From Morchella semilibera (taxonomy: Eukaryota; Ascomycota; Pezizomycetes; Pezizales; Morchellaceae): a stretch of 64,000 nt of DNA. The notes under the pieces were generated by a model. It saw nothing but the letters and a program-made list of their open reading frames with translations. It searched no databases and was not told the origin of the DNA. Made by a program: the position numbers and the translations under genes. Positions 1 through 10,925 of the stretch are shown here, in pieces; position 1 is the stretch's first letter; every line of letters starts with the position of its first letter. The DNA lies in the NCBI GenBank assembly GCA_009192285.1, contig WBVU01000009.1, positions 1,178,001 through 1,242,000 on the forward strand, read 5' to 3'.

Positions 1-1140
1 TGTCTTCACTGCGCAGTGAATATAATAACATACATTGTGCAAAAAAAAAAAAAAAAAAGAGCTACAGTGCCAAGCTCCAGGTGAGGCGCTCCGCAAGTGG
101 CTTGTTAATCTAGCAGCAAGAGATACCGCCAGGCTGTGCAATGTAGGTACCCCTCAACGTCACAGAGATAATTACTAGCATCAGCAAGATTGTGGTTAGT
201 AAGCTCGATTTGGGCTATTAAACATGAAACTTGAACGTTGGCAAAATAAATGCCACTGAATTCTGTCAGTATGCCATGATAATTTAGCCATACCTGAGGT
301 TATTGAGTTGCGACGGCTATGTACACAATTTTAGATGGGGGGGGGGGGGGCGAATACTTCAAAACCAAACACTTAATGCATTTTTTAACTGCCGGCATCA
401 TGATACAAGGAGAAATGGCACTACCAGAGCCCTCTTGAACCTCTACAGCGGTTGAAGGAGATCAGTTATAAGCTGTATAAAAACAAGAAAAAAATTGTGT
501 ATACTACATGTACCGTCCGTAGCTGATAAGAGGTTAACATGCGTCATGCAAAATTTCATGTGCCTTGATCCTTCAGCATTGATTTAAGTGGTTCTGGACC
601 CGCGGATGAAGGAAAGAGATGCTATCTCAATAGACTGCCCGATTTTTTTTTATGCATGCGGACGTAAATACACTACGTCGGGCATCCTCATCTTGAACTG
701 GTCTATGTTCCCATAGCGGCGAGTGATCTGTGCGTAACGTTATGTCAAGGCGTATTAGGTACATGTAGTTTTGATGCCTCACTTAAGCTTCGAGATGTTG
801 AGCGGGAGACGTCTATCATATGTAGATAGAGGATAGCCGAGCTTATCGATACCAGCGCTGATAGGCTACCCGCAACAGGTCATATCCTCTATGGGAACTA
901 CATGTACTTACTACATGTATCTACTGGCCATCAAACGGAGGAGCTATGAGTATAGCCGAGTCCACTTACTGGCACTGCAACATATCAATCACTTCCTAAA
1001 TTACAAAGTATATATACATGTAACTACAATATATAAGTAAAAGGTACTTGCATTATCTTTGAGTAAAACAGGTTTTTATTTATACTTTATTAAATGGTTC
1101 GCATATATATCTACTTATCAATTCATGGGGGAGGCAACCC
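1..1140. other. Intergenic region left of the permease gene
   Basis: No convincing gene is seen. It holds an A-run near 41-58, a G-run near 338-350 and several short palindromic ACATGTA words that recur up to about 5100. Base composition is AT-richer than the transposon region to the right. No tRNA-like fold or repeat terminus was found. Confidence 0.6.
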
Positions 1141-3379
1141 TCATGAGGATGTCTTCTCGATAACTTCTCCCCGCCTATCATGGCCATCATCATGACCAAC
1201 TGAATCAACCACGTTCGATTCTACTGGAGGGCCTGTGAACGCTTTTCTACCACGGATTAAATACCATGCTGCTGAGATTACTGTAAACCCCGCAAATACC
1301 ACTGATGCATAATCTAACGAGGCCGAGCATTAGTTTAGTATAATATAAAAGAAGGAGAAGGTGAAGGAGAAGGAGAAGGAGAAAAAGAAAGAAAAAACCT
1401 ACTCATTCCAGGCGCTGTCACCGGTATTGCGATAGGCATACAAAATAGCACAATACTGCAGCACATGTCAATCCAGATTCTTGCCAAAAAATATTTAGCA
1501 ACCAGGAGCATACGCAAGCAAAATCCATATAATCGTCAAGACGTTGATAGCCATCCCAAATTTCCCAAGGGAGAAAGGTGCATCCTTGACCAGCTTTCTT
1601 CCACGAAGTATAGAAACCAAGACGGGTAAGCCATAAGAGGTACTCAAACAAATCGTGGCCACTCCCGTGAAAGAATTGAATGCGGCAGTGCTGTTTTTCC
1701 TCCGTAAGAGTATGTCTGAAGAGGGATAACATTTGGGTTTACCTTCCAAAATATATCAACCCTAGTAAGCAGCAAACGGTGGTCGACAGAATCAACCCCA
1801 TTAAAGGTATTCCATATCTAGAACTGACTCGGGACCATCTATATATAATGTATTAGCATACTTGAATTTAATGGTTTTATAGCTAATATAGGTGTGTATA
1901 TTCACATTCTTGATCCAGGGATAGCACCATCTATTCAACAAACATATTAGCTAATGTATCACTATAAGTCGCCCCTTGGGATTTATCTCTTACCTCTAGC
2001 AAACGCGTAAGTGCATCTACTTGCAGCGGTCAAGGCTCCAATTCCGGCGAAAAATAAAATTCCAAGAACTTCAATCCCAAATTCTCTCTTAGTACGAGTC
2101 ACTGTAGATCGATCATTACACAACTTACTCAAAAATAATAGGCCAAAACCACCGCCTGAGCTCCCAGTAACAAGTTTGAATAATAACCCGATTGGCTGTC
2201 CATTCTTGACGCCTAAAAGGGTCGCTACATCGGGCAAAACAAATAATATAGGGATGAGATAAATAACACCAGTGATCCCTGCAGCAGCGACTGATAAGAC
2301 CATTGCTTTAGGAACTTCGCGATGGGGCTGCTGAACCTCTTCGCACATAGACGCTACCATTCCATAACCAGTCAATGTATATGCGGCTTGTAGTAGACCT
2401 ACAAAGAACGCCCAGCCATCTGGCCAGCCACTCTGCGAAGCATCAAAATGACTAAAGACGAATTCTCCACTCCTCTTCGTATCCGCCATCGAAAGTAGAG
2501 TGATCATGATGATTATAACACTGCCGCCTGTCCAATAAATGCATATCTTATTGACAAGGTCAAGATATTTTGAGGCGAATATGTTGACGAGTGCGCATAT
2601 TAGCATAACACCTAGATATGTTAGCTATAACCTCACTACAACGATGATAACCTTAGAGTAGAGCCATACACCAAAACATCAAAATTGTCTGCCATGCATT
2701 CGGCGCCCAGTCATCCCTCCACAGAGAGATGGCGCTTAATATCAGTTGTGCTCCCGAAAAGTTGATACTAGTTGTAACCGTCCAATTTCCAACTAACGTA
2801 AGCCATCCTGTTATCCAGGACGCAATAGGTGCCCATTCTCGGGTTGAAAGCATCGCAGACCAGTAATATACTCCCCCGGCTGTGGGAAAGACTGAACAGA
2901 TCTCAGCGAGAGAAGCGGCGATTGCGAGCGAAATTAGAGACACGAAACACCAGCCCCAAATTATAGTTACTGATTGGCCATCCATGAGTGTTATATACAT
3001 TGTAGTACTTAGGCCCTGTTGTTGATGCACAAGTGTTAGCCAAACTTACAGATAATAACATACATCAAAGATATACCTACAAATGGTACAGCTATCAAGA
3101 AAATGGCCCTTATATAACGATATTAGCACTCCAGTCTTGTCCTCCTAACATCCTTAAAATTTATCTTTCCTAGGGGTTAACTTGAACGAACCCATAATTG
3201 CGAAGGACCTGTAGTGATATGGTAAGTTTGGGCAACGCTCTTACGGTGAAAAAATATTGAAGGGAAACATACAGTCCTAAGATTGACATCATACTAAGAT
3301 TTCTTGGTAATTCGGACTTGTAGCCCATTTTCGCAAGTTGAGCGTCCGCAGACGCATCACCTCCTACTGCCTCTGCCAT
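1141..3379 (-). CDS. Amino-acid/choline permease (APC superfamily), ten exons
   Basis: Fungal APC-superfamily permease, a plasma-membrane proton symporter of the GABA/choline/amino-acid type; the substrate cannot be told from sequence. Reading the minus strand, exons are 3379-3273, 3108-3081, 3015-2670, 2611-2129, 2068-1994, 1930-1906, 1838-1743, 1690-1514, 1455-1403 and 1313-1141. They sum to 1563 bases, exactly in phase (520 residues plus stop), with GT..AG at every junction. Recognisable family signatures are YKSELPRNLSMMSILGL near residue 20, TLMDGQSVTIIWGW, SLAEICSVFPTAGGVYYW, YGMVASMCEEVQQPHREVPK and DGAIPGSRIW. Hydrophobic helices are spread along the whole length, which is normal for a 12-TM transporter. 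Two micro-exons (28 and 25 nt) are needed to keep conserved motifs. An upstream in-frame ATG at 3397 is an alternative start. No break is seen, so it is probably functional. Confidence 0.9.
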
Positions 3380-3397
3380 TTTGGAGGAGAACTGCAC

Positions 3398-5095
3398 GCA
3401 CGCCCCTGGATATCCTATTGTTTTAATATAGCTCTAGCTAGCTTAGTATTTAGGCGCCGTCCAGTTATTAAAAAGGTCGTAAAATCGGCGCAACAGGATC
3501 CCAATTCGAAAGGTATCAATGGCATCGAACTTAGAACATACAGATATAAGAACTGTGGATCAACTTGCTCATGTGCCCCCGGTTGCGGATTTTTGGTCGT
3601 GAATCTGTATGTTCGTCGGGCTGATATGATTTCACGACCTTTCCATCTAGCCAAGCAGGTATTGTGTTATTACCCCAGGTACAGCGTACTGGCAAGAAAC
3701 GATTAGCTGTTGTTGAGCGGTTGCCTTCGTGCTTCGGGGTTGAAGAGGCTGTGTGTGAGCAACCAGATCAGCTCTCTGGCAAAGAGGGAGGCAAGGCCGG
3801 AGTTTTAATCTGCAACCCGAACTTTATCTCCACCCTTGCGAACCTACAATATAGCTAATCGCTTGGTGTCTCGGTTACCTAAGATGTCGGCCATTTGTAT
3901 CTTACAGGCGAGCAACGCGCATGTGTTATTGATGAGCTGGGGTAATAGCATGGGCCCTCCGAGCGGCAGGTGTTTGGGTACATGTAGTTAAAGTCCAAAG
4001 GCGCGCCAAGTAGTGAACTTCTAGAGACCTAATACGTACTATAGGTATCTTAAAGACATAGAGAAACGCACCATCTGCTGTCTCATTCGTAAAGCTTGTG
4101 GACATGGTTTCCTGATCTGGGAGTTACCACCGGCGTGCTCTCCGAGTCGTCGGGGTTCCGAATTACCTATCGCTCCGAAAAGGTTACAAATATCAGGCTT
4201 TGGAATTTGGTAGAGAGAGAAGCCTGTTATCGGAGGTTCAATCTATAAACCAAACCTAGAGGGGTCATCCAGGCGGCGGACCTTCCAACCGCTGCAACCC
4301 TCGCGCTCGTTAACGATCGATCTCGAGACCCCAGAACCAGTATCGACATATAGTATCAAACGTGAGTAGATTTGGCTGTCCGTGTGGATTACCGTATAAT
4401 CATTTCAAGCGATCAAACTCGTAGCGTGATGCTACCTGTGACAGGAAATTAACAGCGAGACGGAACAGCCTGCACTTGAGAATAATGTACGTACATATAT
4501 GCATAGCACGATAGTGATTAACTGCGCGGCTAGAAGCTCACTTGGTTCTTTCCAGATCCTACTAGAATTTTGTCGAGCGCTGAGTGATTCCTTATGACTC
4601 AATTTCACGTCCCCCATAGGATTAAGTTCCTGGCCCTGCTCCCCCGCTTTATATCATAGATTATATTTATTTGCATGTGGAATAAAGCTGCTTATAGTCA
4701 ACATGATATACGACCTCCTCCAGCTAATGACCGAGATAGCTTATCATATCTAGATATGTGATTAGTTGTTGAGAAAATCGAGTTTGGTGTCTTTAGGGTA
4801 TCACTATCCTACCTGAAGGCCCCGTTGTTATTATTAGTATACTTATTGTATGGTTAGAGTCTAGAAGTTACATGTATTATATCTTGTAGCTAGGCGCGCG
4901 ACATACTTACTCAAGAGGGTTAAAGATATATCAGGAGCGAGCACTTGCAACGACGAGTCCGGTAGCGCAGCAGAATGATCATGAGATGAGTTGAACTTGA
5001 AGCAAAGGAAGGTCGAGTGTGTACTATGGCGTTGCTAAGAGCCAACGTCATTACATGTATTACGTGTAGGGAGGCAATATTGCATCATAACGATA
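3398..5095. other. Intergenic region, no gene recognised
   Basis: Short open frames on both strands have no family resemblance, no good start context and no exon pattern. The stretch holds the likely promoter of the minus-strand permease near 3400-3700. No LTR or terminal-inverted-repeat boundary was found. Confidence 0.5.
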
Positions 5096-5180
5096 TAGAC
5101 CAGCTTGCCCATCAACGAGCACTAAATTTTGGGTGCACGCTCGTTGAGGAGCCGCGCTCTCTGATGGGCAAGCTGGTCTA
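5096..5180. repeat. Long hairpin with 19-bp perfect arms
   Basis: TAGACCAGCTTGCCCATCA at 5096-5114 is the exact reverse complement of 5162-5180. Inside it, TCAACGAGC (5112-5120) pairs with GCTCGTTGA (5139-5147), sharing three bases with the outer arm, so two stems can stack or compete. A short open frame (5017-5223) runs through it and is probably incidental. It could be a small palindromic element or a structured RNA. Confidence 0.6.
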
Positions 5181-5630
5181 TGATCATGGAGGAGATCTGT
5201 TTAGGGACCGCTTGGCAACTTAAGTTTAAATGCTATTCGGTCAGCCATTAAGTTGCTTTTCCTTTAAACCACTCTCAATCACACCGCTGTACCCAATATC
5301 AGCACCACTATAGTTTTTGTACTGTCATTATTTATTATGCCAAGCCAACCATTGGTATATAACGACTATATATAGAGTACACAGTATGAAAGCACAGAGT
5401 GAAATCACTACGGAATTAAACTGGCAATATTGGAGGAAGAGTACACACTACCAATACCATATTCCTACCACATTGCTAGCATATCGACGGGAATAACCTA
5501 CAATGATAAATCACAGAAATTTCAGCCAAATGGGTATTATTCATTAGGTATTTCACTATCAGTAGGAAATCCCATATGTTTTGGCATTGATTAGTTAATT
5601 ATTAAAGATTTATATACTTATACATTTATA

Positions 5631-5971
5631 GGACGTACAGCACAATATAAGGACTTAAATCTAGTGTTTATACCATTGGTGGGAGGTGGTTGTAATTTTA
5701 ATTGAGCATGTGCTAATGTAGTAACATATTTCACCGGGGAAATGATCAACACCATGAAAATGACTAAGCAAACCCTGCTTAAACCAAGGGAGGAGAGGGT
5801 GAAAACTCGTTCAACACTCATACTTCAGCATCCTACAATGACTCGGAAAGACTCAAAAAAAAAATCCTGACAACGAGGAAAGGGTTGCAGCTGCAGTCAA
5901 AGACTATAAAAAGGGAAAGTTCAAAAATATTAGAGATGCGGCTACTGCATATAATATTACATATGGAAAAC
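5631..5971 (+). pseudogene. Fot1/pogo-type transposase remnant (N-terminal psq HTH)
   Basis: A candidate left terminus follows TA at 5629-5630 (GGACGTACAGCACAATATAAG), resembling Fot1/pogo inverted repeats. From about 5837 the reading MTRKDSKKK runs into an A-run. Shifted one base, it continues as DNEERVAAAVKDYKKGKF and IRDAATAYNITYGKL, the classic psq/pipsqueak helix-turn-helix start of fungal pogo-group transposases (DNA binding at the element ends). The A-run looks like a frameshift. The gene is cut at 5971 by an LTR, so the DDE catalytic part is absent from the window. Confidence 0.65.
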
Positions 5972-6066
5972 TATCACGGCGTAGAGCGCGGTTTAGCGAT
6001 GTTGCGGGAAAAGGGGTTAGTCAGGGATTTTCTTATGTTCTCTGGGTTTCGGTATCAGGGGTTCAG

Positions 6067-6203
6067 CATCAGCAAACTCAACTTATGACTGCAGTCTCTC
6101 AACAGTCTCCCGGGTCTCCTGAGAGTCTCCTGAGACTTCTGGAGATTTTTTGAGTCTCCTGAGGCTCAGGAGACATCAGGAGACAAATGAAGTCTTGCTG
6201 ATG
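6067..6203 (+). mobile_element. CATCAGCAA MITE copy 1
   Basis: 137 bp; starts CATCAGCAAACTCAAC, ends AGTCTTGCTGATG; flanked by AG on both sides. The interior is built of GGAGACTC/GAGTCTCC words that can fold back. Confidence 0.85.
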
Positions 6204-6342
6204 AGTTCGGGGATAGGGTCTCGGGTTTTAGGGGATAAGGTCGGGTTCGAATATAGGAGTCTTGGGAGGTTCGATGGGGTTCTGTACAGGGATCCTCGGG
6301 TTAGTCATCGGGTCGGGTGGTGTGATATATATATGGGCCTTG

Positions 6343-6976
6343 TGTGACGGAGTAACCTGACGCAAAGAAGAAGATGACAATGATGACGCAAAGGGACTCG
6401 AGGAGCACAGTGTACTCGACGAGGGGGCCGATGAAGACAGGGACAACGCCAGACAGGCACAAGCACAGGCACCGGCGAAGACAAAGACGAGGACAAGGGC
6501 ACAAGAGCACAGAGCAGAGAAAGTGAGGACCGAAGGGACCTCTACGAGAACGATGAGGGATACTATGAGTTTCCTCTTGTCAGAGGATCGAGTCTTTGGT
6601 ACGAGAGACTATGGCTTTAGAAATAGGAGTAGATTCCTATGTACCGAGATAACAGGAAGACGAGACAGAGAAGAAAGAAAGAAAAAACTAAGGAAAACAT
6701 CTATCCCCGCTATTTAACATACCTCCTCCACCAGTCCGCCAAGACTACATATCATCATCCACAGAATCTCATAGAACCCCGTCGCTACCACACCTCGTAA
6801 TCCTCCCCACCATCTCCGCTATTTACATTACCAATCCATCACGCCATCGAACCTCCTAGAAACCTATGACGACACCCTCCACCTCGCATTCTCCGCTCTC
6901 GCTTAACATTTCCCCAACAACCACAACCGTACACTGCCCACCAAACTGTCGGGACAGATGCCAAGACGCCGGGACA
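6343..6976 (-). mobile_element. Solo LTR, Gypsy family B
   Basis: Runs from TGTGACGGAG to CGCCGGGACA, reading as an LTR on the minus strand (TGTCCCGG...CCGTCACA). The 5-bp target duplication CCTTG lies at 6338-6342 and 6977-6981. Inserted inside the family-A LTR. Confidence 0.9.
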
Positions 6977-8350
6977 CCTTGCCCTCGCTTGTAGATAGCT
7001 TCTTTTCTTTCCTCTTCACGCAACCTTCCTATCCTTTAGCCAATACAAGCTTTAGGATCTCTAGTTTCTCTGAAGTGTCCTCGCTCCTAACCTTTCGAAG
7101 GTAGGAGGAAATCCTATAGTCCTCGTCTCGTGACTCCCGCCTCACTCTGTCCCTCGTCCCCGAACCCCACTCTTTACTCTGCCTAAGTCTCGTACCTATT
7201 AGCCTCGCCTCGTCCCGCCTTAGTTGTGTACCTTAGCACTCCCTGTCCTCGCCCTCGCTTCGCTCCGTGATATTAAGGTTGCGTCTCCAACGCCAACCTA
7301 CACAACAAACCCCACCTAAGTACTTTACTAACAAGTTACTAGTACCATGTCGCACGCAGACCCTATGGAAGAATCAGAAGGACTCTACGAGATCCTTCAA
7401 AGGGATCTTGATACGTTCGTAGCCGCCCACCCTACCGTCGCCGAAGATACCAGCGAAGAAGCCAAGAAGATTCATGATCTCATGTTTCGTGCTCAACAAG
7501 CCGTTAAACAACTCATCATAGAATGGCAAGGCGAACCAGAAGACGGAGATGAGGCTCGAAAAGAATGGACAAAGAAGCTTACGGAGTTGGGAAGGGAGAA
7601 TCAGGATCTGGACAGACAGATAACCATCCTGGAAACTCAGGTAAACACCCTCCAAGTCCAAGTACGTACAGCAAACCAAGCAATGCAATCTGCCGAGGCC
7701 GCGCTTGCAGCCCAGATCGCACTTCCGCCTCCTCCCCCACCTCCAGCAGCAGACCCCATTCCGCCACCTCCCCCTCGTCGTCGCAACCGCCTCCTAGAAG
7801 GCATTACTCTGACACAGGAACCAAGAGTTGAAAGATCAGAGAAGCTTCCAGACCCGGAGAAATACCGAGGCAACAGGAAGGGACTCCTCCAATTCCAAAA
7901 TATGTTGAAACTTAAGCTTTTGGGCAATGCCAATCGGTACCCCACCCTCCAGAATCAATTGACGTATGCCATTTCTCGCTTGGAAGGCCCTGCCGCCGAC
8001 CAGTTTATGCCATTCATTACTACTGCTGGGATCAACCTCCCCTCCATGGAGAGGTTCTTTGAAATCTTAAACACAGCCTTTGGAGATCCAGATCAGGTTG
8101 GCACTGCTCGTCGCGCCCTCAGGAGAATTAGACAACTCAATCGTCCCTTCTCGGAATACTTCGCTGAGTTCCAACGTTATGCTGCTAAGGCCGGGATGGG
8201 AGAAACAGCCAATGTGGAGGCTCTTATGGAAGGATTGAGCGAGGAACTCACCAAACTCATGGTACATGAGGAGACTCCCGCCACAGTATATGAACTTGCC
8301 ACTATTCTCCAACGCTTGGACAACAAGCAGCAGATACTCACTGCTCGCTA

Positions 8351-8486
8351 CATCAGCAAACTCAACTTATGACTGCAGTCTCCCAACAGTGTCCCAAGTC
8401 TCCTGAGAGTCTCCTGAGACTCCTGGATATTTTTAAGTCTCCTGAGGCTCAAGAGACATCAGGAGACAAATGAAGTCTTGCTGATG
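8351..8486 (+). mobile_element. CATCAGCAA MITE copy 2
   Basis: 136 bp, TA on both sides, inside gag. The paralogous gag shows the uninterrupted ARYRPRY reading that the insertion splits. Confidence 0.9.
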
Positions 8487-8539
8487 TACCGCCCTCGCTA
8501 CCAGGCCCCCGCACCCCAAGCTCGTCCTGCATCTCGCTA

Positions 8540-8676
8540 CATCAGCAAACTCAACTTATGACTGGAGTCTCCCAACAGTCTCCCAGGTCTCCTGAGACTC
8601 TCCTGAGCCTCCCAAATATTTTTTGAGTCTCCTGAGGCTCAGGAGATATCAGGAGACAAATGAAGTCTTGCTGATG
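8540..8676 (+). mobile_element. CATCAGCAA MITE copy 3
   Basis: 137 bp, TA on both sides, only 53 bases after copy 2 and in the same orientation. The two differ at several positions, so a tandem duplication is less likely than two insertions, but it is not excluded. Confidence 0.9.
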
Positions 8677-9143
8677 TACGTCGCTCCCGCTCCCTCCGCA
8701 CCCCGCTACCAGGCCCCAGCTGGCCCCGCCCCTCGGTACTCAGCTCCGCCTCCTCCGGCCCCTCGCTACCAAGCCCCTGCTCGCCCCAACCCTCCGGCTG
8801 CCCACCCGTCCCATACACCCGGTGGAGTGACCCCTATGGATTTGTCAACTGGTCGTGCCCGCCCGGACTCTCAGGAAAGAGAGGCCCGTCGCATAGAGAA
8901 TAGATGTTTTTATTGTGGAGGTGTAGGACACCTCGTTAGGGAATGCCTGCAGGCGCCGGCCCCCAGGAACCCAGCCGCCAGGATAAAGGGAGCGAGGGTA
9001 GATATTAGGGAAGAAGAGAAGGAAGAAGCCTCCAGCAATGAGGCGTTAAAAGATTTTTCCCTGGACTGAGTGGCTCACTCCAGGGACAGTTTAAGGATTT
9101 TTCTAGGATTTCGGTTTCTGGGTTTTCGGTTTCGGAGAAGGAT

Positions 9144-9373
9144 ATGGATGGGAATCAATTAGTCGTAACTTGTTCTATTTCTCAAAATAAAGATTTTTTC
9201 ATCCCATCATATGCTCTCATTGATACTGGTGCCTCAGGATACGCGTTCATAGATAAGGACTTCGTATGCCACCACAAACTTAAGACAATTCCCCTCATTC
9301 TCCCTCGACACATAGATGTAATAGACGGTAGACCTATCGAATCTGGAAAGGTCACTCATAAAGTCATCCTCAG
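9144..9373 (+). pseudogene. Start of Gypsy family A pol (protease), truncated
   Basis: Opens MDGNQLVVTCSISQNKDFF and contains the retropepsin catalytic motif ALIDTGASGYAFID, followed by HIDVIDGRPIESGKVTHK. It parallels the pol starts at 54481 and 27730 until 9373, where a different LTR-like sequence begins. Reverse transcriptase, RNase H and integrase are missing. The truncation makes this element non-autonomous. Confidence 0.9.
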
Positions 9374-9847
9374 TATTACGGCTCTACCTCCTGTACCCCG
9401 CCTCCCACCAAGACGTCTTCGGAACAGGGTTGTTGGATAGTATCGGTCGATGTCGGAAGTAGAATGATGGATTAGGAAGGAGTTCGGGTGATAGAATGTA
9501 AGCGCTAGGAAGGATGGGGTAGTATCGGGTTAGAAGTATGGGTATTGGGAATAGTATGGGTGGTACGGAAGTGGGAGAGTTTCTATGGGATTCTATGGTT
9601 ATGAGTCAGTGGTGTGACGGGGTAGTTGTATATATAGTATTTGTTCTTTCCTATGTTTCTGCCTCTCTAGGCAAAGTCTTTTTTCTGTTAGCAATATATT
9701 ACTTTGGCTTCGGCTCTTCTGTCTACGCCTGCCCCTGGACCTGAACCTGAACCTGAACCTGAACCTGCCCCGCCTCGGTATCTCCTGAGCCGACCCCGTC
9801 CTTGCCCTGGTTTCCGAAGTTACCCCGCTTTGCCCCTGATCCAACCC
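9374..9847 (+). mobile_element. LTR (type b), partial, with CCTGAA repeats
   Basis: Begins TATTACGGCTC and is homologous to the LTR at 32670-33818 (shared blocks CGTCTTCGGAACAGGGTTG and a TATA-like TATATATAGT region). CCTGAA repeats at about 9738-9765 encode a PEPEPE run in one frame. No matching target duplication is visible on the right, where a Plavaka terminus abuts, so the copy is probably truncated. Confidence 0.65.
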
Positions 9848-10140
9848 CATCAGCAAGCCTATTCAACCCTACCGGAGGCCCGGAAGGTGTGGGAGACGTT
9901 CGGAGACACCCGTCAAACTTCCGATCTCCAGGGGCTTACCCACCCGTACGAGGGCCTCCTGAGCCTTTGCAGGAGCCTCCCGAGCCTTCAAGAAGGCTTA
10001 GCGGGCTCTCCTGATGCTAAGCGGCGCTCTCCTGGCGCCATCTGGAGGCTTTGTTATTCTCTCCCAAGAGGCTGCAAGATATTGTAGACCTCCACACTAG
10101 TAAGAGGTTTTCGTTAGGAGAGGCTTCAGAGACGCTCTGT

Positions 10141-10790
10141 TATAAGCCCAAGGATGAGTAGGGCGTTCTCGTGAGGGCTCCCCAAGCCCTCCTGATATCT
10201 CCGGAGGATTAAGCGAGATCCCCCAAGCTCTCCTGTAATCCCTGCCAATCTCCTGGGCTCTTCTGAGGGCTCGCCAAGCCCTCCTGATATCTCCGGAGAC
10301 TGCTGATGATTAAGCGAAACCTCCCAAGCTCTCCTATGATCCCTGCCAATCTCCTGGGCTCTCCTGAGGGATCGCCAAGCCCTCCTGATATCTCCGGAGA
10401 CTGCTGATGATCAAGCGAAACCTCCCAAGCTCTCCTGTGATCCCTGCCAATCTCCTGGGCTCTCCTGAGGGCTCGCCAAGCCCTCCTGATATCTCCGGAG
10501 ACTACTGATGATTAAGCGAAACCTCCCAAGCTCTCCTGTAATCTCTGCCAATCTCCTGGGCTCTCTTGATATCTCCGGAGACTGCTGATGATTAAGCGAA
10601 ACCTCCCAAGCTCTCCTGTAATCCCTGTCAATCTCCTGGGCTCTCCTGAGGGTTTCCCAAGCCCTCCTGATATCTCCGGAGACTCTTGAAGATTAATCCA
10701 GATCTCTCATGCTCTCCTGTAATCCCTGCCTATCTCCTGGGCTCTCCCAATATCTCCAAGGACTTTCGAACTATTACTAATCTACTGATA
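10141..10790. repeat. 101-bp tandem repeat array, about 5-6 units
   Basis: The block CCTGATATCTCCGGAGACT recurs at 10191, 10283, 10384, 10485, 10565 (variant) and 10666. Three spacings are 101 bp, one is 92 and one 80. Each unit carries GCTGATGATTAAGCGAAACC, containing the terminus core GCTGATG, and several GAGAGC/GGGCTC words. These are probably subterminal transposase-binding repeats. Confidence 0.8.
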
Positions 10791-10925
10791 CCTCAAAATC
10801 CACTTTGATTATTCATACCATATATAAAAATAGGAGTCCTCCCCCAAAATCACATATCCACCGTCGAGGCGGGAGGAGGCTCTTGAAATGCCTCTCCCGC
10901 CTTCACCATGCCCACGTCCCCCAAA

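Larger units (their letters stand above)
5972..7272 (+). mobile_element. 5' LTR of Gypsy family A, with two insertions
   Basis: Begins TATCACGGCG and ends CTCCGTGATA, then TTAAGGTTGCG, the same junction as in the complete family-A element at 56211. Removing the MITE (6067-6203) and the solo LTR (6343-6976) with their duplicated bases leaves about 523 bp, matching the 487-511 bp LTRs of that element. It cuts the Fot1/pogo gene. Confidence 0.8.
7347..9069 (+). pseudogene. Gag of Gypsy family A, split by two MITEs
   Basis: The structural capsid protein of a Ty3/Gypsy element. The start ATG follows the LTR by 74 bases. The N-terminal part (7347-8350) has a coiled-coil stretch (residues about 75-120), a proline-rich hinge and a retrotransposon-gag domain (SEKLPDPEKYRGNRKG to LQRLDNKQQI). 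The frame is broken at 8351 and again at 8540 by MITEs sitting at TA. The last part (8677-9069) has a proline-rich tail and a zinc knuckle CFYCGGVGHLVREC. Removing the MITEs would reconnect the parts as in the gag at 54556-56137. Pol starts just downstream. Confidence 0.9.

Noticed and set aside
3338-3858. Overlapping plus-strand frames upstream of the permease
   Set aside because: No domain, no exon structure, and they overlap the permease promoter on the opposite strand.
5017-5223. 68-residue plus-strand frame across the hairpin
   Set aside because: It owes its length to the inverted repeat; no family resemblance or splice pattern.
6305-6510. Many 60-110-residue frames rich in LCLCL, SSSSL or RRRQRQ within family-B LTRs
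   Set aside because: They recur on all frames and both strands of each LTR copy and come from its repetitive CTTGCC/GGCAAG and CAGGCAC words. No start, domain or conservation as protein.
8351-8486. Tc1/mariner origin of the CATCAGCAA MITEs because of TA flanks
   Set aside because: Half of the copies are flanked by other dinucleotides (TT, TC, GT, GG, AG, CA), so TA is not required.
9704-10087. Plus-strand frame beginning with PEPEPEP
   Set aside because: Produced by the CCTGAA repeat and the subterminal tandem array; no domain.
10141-10790. Possible CRISPR-like array
   Set aside because: Units are contiguous 101-bp repeats without unique spacers, in a fungal transposon; not a CRISPR.
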